Assembly: GCA_045600525.1 (NCBI GenBank)
Contig: JAZRYC010000029.1
Location: forward strand, 1 to 5,586
Origin: F23-D06 sp045600525
GTDB lineage: Bacteria; Bacteroidota; Bacteroidia; Bacteroidales; WCHB1-69
Direction of reading: 5' to 3'
DNA: 5,586 bases
A program made the translations under genes and the position numbers. This document shows positions 1 through 5,586 of this stretch, piece after piece. The notes below the pieces were generated by a model that ran no database searches, was not told the origin of the DNA, and worked only from the letters and a program-made list of their open reading frames with translations. Positions within the stretch are counted from its first letter, which is position 1, and each line of letters starts with the position of its first letter.

Positions 1-1197
1 CTGAGCCGCCGTTCGGTCTATTGCTCCAAGACGGCTGACGGCAAGTACAGCGTAAGTCATTTCCCCAATCCTGAAGGCAACATCCAATATCGCGCCTTGC
101 GCCATACGTGGGAGAAAGGCAAATGCCGCTATTGCGGTGCAAGTCAAGAGGTTTACGACCGTGGCGATCAAGCAGAACAATATGCCTATCAATTTATTCA
201 TACCGACAACCCTGAAAAACTCTTCAATATGAAGTTTGATGTAATTATAGGAAATCCACCATATCAGTTGAACGTAGGTGTTGAGAAAGAGAATTATGCA
301 ATCGCAATCTATGATAAATTTGTAAAGCAAGCAAAAAAATTAGCGCCTCGATACTTGTCAATGATTATCCCTGCTCGATGGTACGCAGGAGACCGAGGAT
401 TGGATGATTTTAGAGATAAAATGCTACATGATGATAGAATAAGCAATATAACTGATTACCCCAATGCTGTTGATTGCTTTCCTGGAGTTGATATTTCAGG
501 AGGTATATGTTTTTTTCTATGGGAAAGGGATAAGCATGGACCTTGCAAAATTAGGACAATAAGAAGTGGAAAAGAAACAATAGCAGTAAGACCTTTACTT
601 GAAACCAATAACAACACATTCATACGATTCAATGAAGCCATATCAATACTTCGGAAAACGCAAAATTCAGAATTGGTTTCTTTTTCTACAATCGTTAGTG
701 CCCAAACTCCATTTGGCATAGTATCATCTTTTAAAGGCTATAAAGATAACCCTTTTGAAGGGTCAATAGCTCTTCATACGGTGAACGGAATTGGATATAT
801 ATCACAAAAAGACATTTCAAGAAACATTGATTTAATAGATAAATATAAGGTTTATATATCAAAATCTTATGGAGAACGAGGCGATTATCCATATAGATTT
901 TTAGCCAAACCATTTTTAGGTTTGCCACATAGTTGTTGTACACAAACATATTTGGTGATTGGACCATTTAAATCAAAACAAGAATCTGAAAATGTGATTT
1001 CTTATATCCATACCAAGTTTTTTCGGTTCTTGATTATGCAGAAGAAAAATACTCAAGATGCAATGAGGCATGTATATCAATTTGTCCCCCTTCAAGACTT
1101 CTCCCATCCTTGGACGGATGAGATGCTATACAAGAAATACAACCTTACCGAAGAGGAGATTGCCTTTATCGAGAGCATGATCCGTCCGATGGAATAA
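1..1197 (+). CDS. Eco57I-type N6-adenine DNA methyltransferase (modification subunit), 5' end outside window
   Basis: Probably methylates adenine in the recognition sequence of a restriction-modification system, protecting host DNA. The frame is open from base 1, so the true start and SAM-binding motif I lie outside; 398 C-terminal residues are visible. Seen (window residue numbers): a cysteine-rich patch with CRYC at 42-45, possibly a zinc knuckle with nearby His/Cys; the catalytic motif IV NPPY at 85-88, preceded by a hydrophobic strand (FDVIIG), typical of the Eco57I/TaqI group; a probable target-recognition region from about 200 to 360; and a tail beginning VPLQDF at 362 and ending MIRPME. 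By hand count, the lines around 1-120 are about 55% GC, but those around 541-600 and 841-900 are only 27-33%, suggesting the core was exchanged. It is followed after 107 nt by mntA and then by a GIY-YIG/helicase gene on the same strand, its likely restriction partner. Alternative: a solitary or type IIG methylase. The methylase call is firm; system type is inferred. Confidence 0.9.
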   Translation: MSRRSVYCSKTADGKYSVSHFPNPEGNIQYRALRHTWEKGKCRYCGASQEVYDRGDQAEQYAYQFIHTDNPEKLFNMKFDVIIGNPPYQLNVGVEKENYAIAIYDKFVKQAKKLAPRYLSMIIPARWYAGDRGLDDFRDKMLHDDRISNITDYPNAVDCFPGVDISGGICFFLWERDKHGPCKIRTIRSGKETIAVRPLLETNNNTFIRFNEAISILRKTQNSELVSFSTIVSAQTPFGIVSSFKGYKDNPFEGSIALHTVNGIGYISQKDISRNIDLIDKYKVYISKSYGERGDYPYRFLAKPFLGLPHSCCTQTYLVIGPFKSKQESENVISYIHTKFFRFLIMQKKNTQDAMRHVYQFVPLQDFSHPWTDEMLYKKYNLTEEEIAFIESMIRPME

Positions 1198-1304
1198 AAA
1201 CAAATAGAAACAATAGCTGCGTTCTTTGAAATATTAAGGAGAAAAAAACATCTGGGATATACTAAACAAAATTCATTTACGTTATAAATGAAAAATATAC
1301 GGCA

Positions 1305-1598
1305 ATGGAAGCATCGATAATAGAGACCATACAATCCTATTTTAGTACGCAGCCTGTGACTAAGGCATGGATTTTTGGCTCTATGGCCCGAGGCGAGCAA
1401 ACTCTGGGGAGCGACATAGACATATTGGTGGCATTTGATCAAAATGCACATGTCGGCCTCTTCAAGTATGCAAAGATGTACACTGAGCTGAAAGAGTTGT
1501 TGGGAATGGAGGTTGACTTGGTGCAGGAAGGTGCCTTGAAGCCTTACGCTGCCGCAACAGCTGAGAGGGATAAAATATTGATTTATGAGAGGGCCTGA
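1305..1598 (+). CDS. mntA: MntA-type minimal nucleotidyltransferase antitoxin
   Basis: A 97-residue protein of the minimal nucleotidyltransferase (MNT) family, the usual size. Studied MntA proteins neutralise the partner HepT toxin by adding AMP groups to a tyrosine near its active site. Seen: the GSX10DXD signature, with G25-S26 and D37/D39, and a third likely metal-binding carboxylate, D71, in a VDLV strand, so the active site looks intact. The ATG at 1305 is chosen because it places the GS motif at the normal distance from the N-terminus; the ATG at 1288 is out of frame. The 107-nt gap after the methyltransferase contains no clear TAnnTTTG promoter and no well-spaced ribosome binding site, so own promoter versus read-through cannot be decided. 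Its last 14 nt overlap hepT, indicating coupled translation. Family and partnership are near certain; AMPylation here is by analogy. Confidence 0.93.
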   Translation: MEASIIETIQSYFSTQPVTKAWIFGSMARGEQTLGSDIDILVAFDQNAHVGLFKYAKMYTELKELLGMEVDLVQEGALKPYAAATAERDKILIYERA

Positions 1599-1929
1599 AA
1601 GAGACATACGGTTATTGGAAAACATGGTTGAGGCTATAGATTTTGCTATCGACTTTGTTGGAGCTATGTCCTTTGAGGAGTTTGTTAAAGACAAACGTAC
1701 CTATTTTGCCGTAGTGAAAAACCTTGAAATCATCGGAGAGGCCGCTTATCAACTAACGTTGGAATTTAAAGACGGGCATCCCGAAGTGGAATGGAAGGTG
1801 ATAGTGAATATGCGCCATATTTTGGTACATGGGTATGCTGACATTGTCCCGTCGGTTTTGTGGGAGACCATCAAATGTGATTTGATTCCATTGCGTTCCC
1901 AAATAACCCACTATCTCCAACAGATGTGA
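1585..1929 (+). CDS. hepT: HepT-type HEPN ribonuclease toxin
   Basis: A 114-residue HEPN-family toxin (HepT, formerly DUF86), normal in length. HepT proteins are metal-independent RNases that dimerise and cut RNA (mRNA or tRNA in studied cases), arresting growth when not held in check by MntA. Seen: the catalytic RX4HXY motif, with R77, H82 and Y84 in a RHILVHGY stretch; Y84 corresponds to the tyrosine that MntA modifies in characterised pairs. The rest is predicted mostly helical, including the typical KNLEIIGEAA segment in the middle. The ATG at 1585 lies inside the last codons of mntA (14-nt overlap), the usual coupling of this pair. The helicase-nuclease ATG follows 43 nt after its stop, so all three genes may share one transcript. 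No truncation or missing catalytic residue is visible, so the toxin is probably active. Confidence 0.93.
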   Translation: MRGPERDIRLLENMVEAIDFAIDFVGAMSFEEFVKDKRTYFAVVKNLEIIGEAAYQLTLEFKDGHPEVEWKVIVNMRHILVHGYADIVPSVLWETIKCDLIPLRSQITHYLQQM

Positions 1930-1972
1930 TTTCCCCTTTTTTGTTTCTTTGAACGCCATAACCGATACGACT

Positions 1973-4798
1973 ATGGCGAAAGATGATTTATTGCTTTCGA
2001 AAGTAGAGCAACATCCGATGATTTATGCCTACGAGCATGTGGGAGTTGCTGAACATGAAGGCCTCATCAAGGTGGGTTATACCACCCGTGAGGTTTCTGA
2101 AAGGGTAAAGGAACAGAACCTTACTGCCTGTACCCGATACCGCATTTTGGGCCAGTGGAGTGCCATGCGCAACGATGGCACTTCATTTACCGACAAGAAT
2201 GCGGTTCATCCCATTTTGCGTAAAGCGCACTTCCCAAACCCCGAAGGGGAGTGGTTCCGCTGTTCATTGGAGGATGTGGAACGGGCGGTGCGGTCGGCGC
2301 AAGTTGGAAGTATGACGATGCTCCAACGTACCCAACAGTTTGGTATGAGACCCGAACAGCAACGGTTTGTGGATCAGACTGCAAACTATTTCAAGCGTTT
2401 TGCCGCTGACCCTGGCAACCATGGGTTGGTACCCCACTTTCTTTGGGACGCCAAGATGCGTTTCGGCAAGACTTTCACCACTTACCAGCTGGCGTTGAAG
2501 ATGGGATGGACGAAAGTGCTGGTGCTTACCTTCAAGCCTGCCGTGAAGACTGCCTGGCGCGAAGATTTGGAGTCGCATGTGGATTTCGAGGGATGGCAGT
2601 TCTGCGAGAAACAGGATGACCGTGAGTTCAACTATGTCAACGAGCGCAAGCCTTTCGTCTGCTTTGCGTCGTTTCAGGATGTGTTGGGCCGCAACGACGC
2701 CGGCGGCATCAAGGCTACCAACGAGTGGCTGCAGACCGTTGTGTGGGACTGTATCGTGCTGGACGAATACCACTACGGCGCTTGGGGACGCAATGCCAAG
2801 GATTTCTACAAGTCGCAGGATCCCGCACTGCTAAGCGTGAAAGAGGCGGATGCGTTGATGTCTGAGGATGGTGACCTGAATGAACGTGCCAGCCGCGAAC
2901 TTTATGACGAGGAGTTGATGCCGTTGCGTACAAAAGCTTACCTTTACCTGAGTGGTACGCCTTTCAGGGCAATCAGTAGTGGCGAGTTTATAGAAGAGCA
3001 GATATGCAACTGGACCTACAGCGACGAACAACGCAGCAAGGCGGAGTGGCAAGGCGACAACAACCCCTATCTTTCGCTGCCCAAGATGGTGATGCTAACC
3101 TACCAGATGCCTGAGAGCATTACCGAGGTTGCCAGTATGGGTGAGTTTGATGAGTTCGACCTCAACGAGTTTTTCCGTGCCGAATGTGACGGCGTCATTC
3201 CTCAGCGTCGCGTACATCAAGCCAAAGCGGCAGGGAAGGGAAACTGCCATTTTGTGCATGAAGAATATGTACAGAAATGGCTCGACTTGATTCGAGGCGG
3301 CTATGCCGAAAATATCGTCAGCGACCTCAAGTTGGGTGTGGAGAAGCCTCCTATGCCTTATAGCGATGTGCGGTTGGTGAGCTATCTGATGCACACCTTC
3401 TGGTTCTTGCCCAGTGTGGCGTCGTGCCATGCCATGGCGGATTTGCTGAAGAAGCCTTGCAACAGGTTTTTCCACGACTACAATGTGGTTGTGGCGGCAG
3501 GCAACGAGGCGGGCATGGGTGCCAAGGCTGTGGAACCCGTATATAACGTCATGGGCGACCCGCAGCGCACGAAAACCATCACGCTGAGTTGTGGCAAACT
3601 CTCGACAGGTGTGACGGTGAAGCCCTGGTCGGGCATATTGATGCTGCGCAACACCTCCAGTCCGGAGACCTATTTCCAAACGGCTTTCCGTGTGCAGTCG
3701 CCTTGGACTGTGAAAGACGAGGAGGGCAAGGAGGTGGTGCTGAAGCCTGTGTGCTATGTGTTCGACTTTTCGCCCAACAGGGCATTGCGGCAGGTGGAGG
3801 AGTATAGCTGCCAGTTGAACGTGAAGGAGAGCAATCCCGAAAAGAAGGTGGAGGGGTTTATCAAATTCCTGCCTATTCTTGCCTATGATGGCAGTAGCAT
3901 GAAGGAGATTGACGCTGCCGGCATTCTGGATATGGCGATGAGTGGCACCACCGCTACGTTGCTGGCGCGCAGGTGGGAGAGTGCCGTGCTGGTGAATGTG
4001 GACAACGCCACCTTGCAGCGTCTGATGAACAATCCCGAAGCCATGAAGGCGTTGATGAGCATCGAGGGGTTCCGCTCGCTGAACTCCGACATTGAGACTA
4101 TCATCAACAAGAGCGAGAAGGTAAAGAACACCAAGAAGGAACGTGGCGAAGAACTTACACCCAAAGAAAAGAAGGAACTATCGGAAGAAGAAAAGGAATT
4201 CAAGAGCAAGCGAAGGGATATCCAGGAGAAGTTGATCAAGTTCGCCACACGCATACCGGTGTTCATGTACTTGACCGACTACAGGGAGTACAGCCTCAAG
4301 GATGTCATCACTCAGTTGGAACCTGACCTGTTTAGGAAGGTGACGGGATTGACGTTGAAGGATTTTGAGCTGTTGGTGAGTCTGGGAGTGTTCAACGCTG
4401 AATTGATGAACGATGCGGTGTGGAAATTTAAGCGTTACGAAGATTCCAGCCTTACCTATGCCGGTATCGACACCCGTAGCGGCACCGTTATCGGTTTGTG
4501 GGATACTGCCGTAGAGGTGCCTGAGAGGGGGAAAGAGGAAGCAGTGTCAGGGGAAGAATCTGACTCTCCTATCGTGCTTGTCGGAGAACAACAGCCCGTT
4601 GCACCTTGGATGCATCTCGCCGAGGGCGACGAGGTAATGCACAAGAGTATCGGCGCGGGTAGGGTGGTTTCGTTCGATGGCAAATATCTCATTGTGAAAT
4701 TTGTCGATAGGGAAAGAAAGTTCCTCTATCCGCAAGCGTTTGAGCAGGGCTATTTGGAAAAGAAAAGTGATGGGGTCAGAACAAGCGCCAAGTTCTGA
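1973..4798 (+). CDS. GIY-YIG nuclease / SF2 helicase fusion, probable restriction subunit
   Basis: A 941-residue protein, likely the DNA-translocating and cutting subunit paired with the upstream methyltransferase. Domains seen, in order: a GIY-YIG nuclease of T5orf172/MUG113 type at about 15-105 (IYAY at 17-20, KVGYT at 33-37, R44, H79, and a GEWF with likely catalytic E93); a Q-like segment RPEQQ at 126-130; an SF2 helicase core with a divergent Walker A ending RFGKT (163-167), DEYH (264-267), SGTP (327-330), motif V STGVT (544-548) and motif VI QTAFRVQSPW (569-578); a charged Lys/Glu-rich, probably coiled-coil stretch at 714-757; and a C-terminal PcrA/UvrD-like Tudor fold from about 885 (H890, GAGR at 894-897) to 921. 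I chose ATG 1973 over the in-frame TTG 1949 because the GIY-YIG domain begins only 15 residues in. No PD-(D/E)XK motif was noticed, so the GIY-YIG domain is probably the nuclease. GC is about 55% in a line counted near 3361. Its last 23 nt overlap the convergent gene. Confidence 0.92.
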   Translation: MAKDDLLLSKVEQHPMIYAYEHVGVAEHEGLIKVGYTTREVSERVKEQNLTACTRYRILGQWSAMRNDGTSFTDKNAVHPILRKAHFPNPEGEWFRCSLEDVERAVRSAQVGSMTMLQRTQQFGMRPEQQRFVDQTANYFKRFAADPGNHGLVPHFLWDAKMRFGKTFTTYQLALKMGWTKVLVLTFKPAVKTAWREDLESHVDFEGWQFCEKQDDREFNYVNERKPFVCFASFQDVLGRNDAGGIKATNEWLQTVVWDCIVLDEYHYGAWGRNAKDFYKSQDPALLSVKEADALMSEDGDLNERASRELYDEELMPLRTKAYLYLSGTPFRAISSGEFIEEQICNWTYSDEQRSKAEWQGDNNPYLSLPKMVMLTYQMPESITEVASMGEFDEFDLNEFFRAECDGVIPQRRVHQAKAAGKGNCHFVHEEYVQKWLDLIRGGYAENIVSDLKLGVEKPPMPYSDVRLVSYLMHTFWFLPSVASCHAMADLLKKPCNRFFHDYNVVVAAGNEAGMGAKAVEPVYNVMGDPQRTKTITLSCGKLSTGVTVKPWSGILMLRNTSSPETYFQTAFRVQSPWTVKDEEGKEVVLKPVCYVFDFSPNRALRQVEEYSCQLNVKESNPEKKVEGFIKFLPILAYDGSSMKEIDAAGILDMAMSGTTATLLARRWESAVLVNVDNATLQRLMNNPEAMKALMSIEGFRSLNSDIETIINKSEKVKNTKKERGEELTPKEKKELSEEEKEFKSKRRDIQEKLIKFATRIPVFMYLTDYREYSLKDVITQLEPDLFRKVTGLTLKDFELLVSLGVFNAELMNDAVWKFKRYEDSSLTYAGIDTRSGTVIGLWDTAVEVPERGKEEAVSGEESDSPIVLVGEQQPVAPWMHLAEGDEVMHKSIGAGRVVSFDGKYLIVKFVDRERKFLYPQAFEQGYLEKKSDGVRTSAKF

Positions 4799-5183
4799 GC
4801 AGGAAATGCTGTGGGTGGAGTTTGGGGTTGTTGACCAAAAGACCGATGTCGTAGAGATCGATGCTGACGGGCCATTGGGATTTCAGGAACTCCCATTCTT
4901 TTTCGGAACAAGTGTCTTTGTGGGGCTTTGCCACTACCAGCATATGCATGTTGCCATTTTGTTGAGTGAGTAGATTTTGCGATTCTGAAAGAGGCTGGCA
5001 ATCGGTGTGGTAGTAGTGCTGGAGTTTGTAGGTAAGTTCCTTGTAATGAGTGAGTGTGCCCATCTCTTGTTGCACCTTGGGGGAGAGTTTTGTCGCCAAA
5101 ACATTGTTGTAGAGCTCAAACACGAAAGGCGAGTGGATGTTGTATTGTGTCTTGGCTTTCAGCAAATAGGCAATGCGGTTCAT
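4776..5183 (-). CDS. Shortened class I SAM-methyltransferase-like protein lacking the SAM-binding core
   Basis: A 135-residue protein resembling both ends of a Bacteroidota class I SAM-dependent methyltransferase family, which I recall as about 240-260 residues. N-terminal end: KAKTQYNIHSPFVF (residues 9-22), the family's HSPFV signature. C-terminal end: an AKPHKD turn at 85-90, a W at 97, SIDLYDIGLL at 107-116 and QHFLLR at 125-130. Between them, about residues 60-80 form a short polar linker, where full-length members carry about 100 residues with the glycine-rich SAM-binding loop. No such loop is present, so catalysis is unlikely. The reading frame is nevertheless clean, without frameshift or internal stop, so it may be an in-frame deletion relic or a repurposed short protein. 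The ATG at 5183 is preferred to the TTG three codons upstream. A Bacteroidota-type -7 element lies 32 nt upstream. Family assignment is from memory of conserved patterns and needs alignment. Confidence 0.62.
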   Translation of the reverse strand: MNRIAYLLKAKTQYNIHSPFVFELYNNVLATKLSPKVQQEMGTLTHYKELTYKLQHYYHTDCQPLSESQNLLTQQNGNMHMLVVAKPHKDTCSEKEWEFLKSQWPVSIDLYDIGLLVNNPKLHPQHFLLRTWRLF

Positions 5184-5214
5184 GGGTGACAAGAGTTTGT
5201 CGGTATGGATTTTG

Positions 5215-5243
5215 CAAAAATACGAAAATTTATTGAGAGCAAA
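5215..5243 (-). promoter_or_regulatory. Bacteroidota-type promoter for the minus-strand methyltransferase-like gene
   Basis: On the minus strand, TATTTTTG (plus-strand 5222 down to 5215) exactly matches TAnnTTTG. A TTTG (5243-5240) lies 17 nt upstream as a possible -33 box, slightly closer than the roughly 19-21 nt usually quoted. The start ATG at 5183 is about 30 nt downstream, mirroring the spacing of the gldD promoter on the other strand. The promoter suggests that the shortened gene is still transcribed. Confidence 0.55.
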
Positions 5244-5266
5244 ATGAAAATGAAGTGTGGCTGTTT

Positions 5267-5298
5267 CAATTGCAATTGTCGATTCTCAATTTTCAATT
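5267..5298. repeat. Short CAATT repeats between the divergent promoters
   Basis: Four CAATT units are seen at 5267, 5273, 5287 and 5294. The first two form the tandem palindromic hexamer CAATTG twice; the last two are separated by seven bases start to start. They lie between the divergent -7 elements. Similar TCAATT-rich strings are, from memory, common in intergenic DNA of Bacteroidales, so this may be ordinary AT-rich spacer sequence rather than a specific operator. Confidence 0.45.
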
Positions 5299-5310
5299 AA
5301 AAAAAAGTCG

Positions 5311-5318
5311 TACTTTTG
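5311..5318 (+). promoter_or_regulatory. Bacteroidota-type -7 promoter element for gldD
   Basis: TACTTTTG is an exact match to the TAnnTTTG consensus recognised by the primary sigma factor of Bacteroidota. The expected -33 TTTG is not clear; TTTC at 5291-5294 is the nearest candidate and its spacing of 16 nt is short. An A-rich run directly upstream (5299-5306) may help as an UP-like element. Transcription would begin a few bases downstream, leaving a short AT-rich leader before ATG 5350. Confidence 0.6.
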
Positions 5319-5349
5319 CATTATCATTTCACTTCAAACGAATCGTATT

Positions 5350-5586
5350 ATGTTATTGCATCGTTCTTGGTTGTGGCTGTTGGGCGGCTGTCTGTTGATG
5401 GCTGCTTGTGGCGGTTGCAACGACTATACGCCCAAGCCTGCCGCTTATCTTCGCATTGCTTTGCCTGAAAAAAACTATGTTCAATACGACACTACTGGAC
5501 TGCCCTTTTCTTTTGAATATGCCAAGGATGCGCATATTGTGTGGAAGAAAAACACCGCCCGTGACAAATGGATTGACATCAACTAT
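5350..5586 (+). CDS. gldD: GldD-like gliding-motility-associated lipoprotein, 3' end outside window
   Basis: The first 79 residues of a lipoprotein running off the right edge. Seen: a signal peptide with basic H4-R5, a hydrophobic stretch and lipobox LMAAC, making C20 the probable acylated cysteine (a second Cys follows at 23). The mature protein starts with the GldD pattern DYTPKP (25-30), then a YLRIALPEKNY stretch (33-43), and a PFSFEYAKDA run further on, all in the family's order. In Flavobacterium, GldD is required for gliding and for type IX secretion-linked function; in non-gliding Bacteroidales the role is less clear, so gliding should not be assumed here. The ATG at 5350 gives a normal lipoprotein signal. 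A TAnnTTTG promoter lies about 31 nt upstream, with no Shine-Dalgarno sequence, as is usual in this phylum. It is divergent from the shortened methyltransferase-like gene and appears to be first in its operon. Confidence 0.87.
   Translation, partial: MLLHRSWLWLLGGCLLMAACGGCNDYTPKPAAYLRIALPEKNYVQYDTTGLPFSFEYAKDAHIVWKKNTARDKWIDINY

Larger units (their letters stand above)
1222..1953. repeat. 9-bp direct repeat TTCTTTGAA flanking the mntA-hepT cassette
   Basis: TTCTTTGAA occurs at 1222-1230, 24 nt after the methyltransferase stop, and again at 1945-1953, 19 nt before the helicase ATG. The two copies bracket the toxin-antitoxin genes exactly, and collapsing them would leave a compact gap of about 53 nt between methyltransferase and helicase. 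This could mark a cassette insertion, but the copies share little sequence beyond the nine bases and chance is possible. Confidence 0.3.

Noticed and set aside
97..99. TTG at 97 as the start of the methyltransferase
   Set aside because: The same frame is open to base 1 and the upstream residues (including a Cys and family-like sequence) read as the same protein, so the gene continues beyond the left edge.
1236..1241. AAGGAG as a ribosome binding site
   Set aside because: It is over 60 nt before the mntA ATG and no sensible start codon or open frame follows it at normal distance.
1198..1304. A dedicated promoter for mntA-hepT
   Set aside because: No TAnnTTTG element is present; a TATACT at 1258-1263 resembles an E. 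coli -10 box but that is not the consensus expected in this phylum.
1092..1694. A 200-residue open frame on the minus strand
   Set aside because: It lies antisense across the methyltransferase end, mntA and the start of hepT, all of which have recognisable family motifs; its translation matches nothing I know.
1949..1972. TTG at 1949 as an earlier start for the GIY-YIG/helicase gene
   Set aside because: It adds eight residues with no domain content, and ATG 1973 already leaves enough sequence before the GIY-YIG domain.
1930..1972. A terminator after hepT suggested by the T-rich run at 1937-1950
   Set aside because: No GC-rich inverted repeat precedes the run, so read-through into the helicase gene seems more likely.
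3095..3679. A 194-residue open frame on the minus strand, and other long antisense frames at 2264-2773 and 3883-4266
   Set aside because: All are shadows within the helicase gene, whose motifs run unbroken through these stretches; the translations look like low-information reverse complements.
1..5586. tRNA, rRNA, CRISPR array, insertion sequence or transposase
   Set aside because: No regularly spaced repeats, no tRNA-like cloverleaf sequence and no transposase or integrase motifs were seen on either strand.

Overview
The window most likely comes from the genome of a member of the Bacteroidales. The right edge carries the start of a gldD-type lipoprotein gene, a family largely confined to Bacteroidota. 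Two putative promoters near it match the Bacteroidota -7 consensus TAnnTTTG rather than an E. coli TATAAT box, and the genes lack convincing Shine-Dalgarno sequences at normal spacing. Genus cannot be fixed from the sequence alone.

Layout, left to right. (1) Positions 1-1197: the 3' part of an Eco57I-type N6-adenine DNA methyltransferase gene, cut by the left edge. (2) 1305-1929: a two-gene toxin-antitoxin cassette, mntA (minimal nucleotidyltransferase) and hepT (HEPN RNase), overlapping by 14 nt. (3) 1973-4798: a 941-residue protein with an N-terminal GIY-YIG (T5orf172-like) nuclease domain, an SF2 helicase/translocase core and a C-terminal Tudor-like module. This is the likely restriction subunit. 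(4) 4776-5183, minus strand: a short protein with the two ends of a Bacteroidota class I SAM-methyltransferase family but no room for the SAM-binding core. (5) 5184-5349: a divergent intergenic region with back-to-back promoters and CAATT repeats. (6) 5350 to the edge: the N-terminus of a GldD-like lipoprotein.

Functionally, 1-4798 reads as one co-oriented defence locus. The methyltransferase would protect host sites, and the GIY-YIG/helicase protein would translocate on and cut unmodified DNA. The MntA-HepT pair sits exactly between the two, where it could make the locus addictive or act as a second, RNA-targeting layer. The restriction pairing and the cooperation with the TA pair are inferences from domains and gene order. 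The methyltransferase has an AT-rich core between GC-richer ends, and a 9-bp direct repeat flanks the TA cassette. Both hint at modular assembly. To the right, the island runs into chromosome-like genes, with the helicase 3' end overlapping the shortened methyltransferase-like gene tail to tail.
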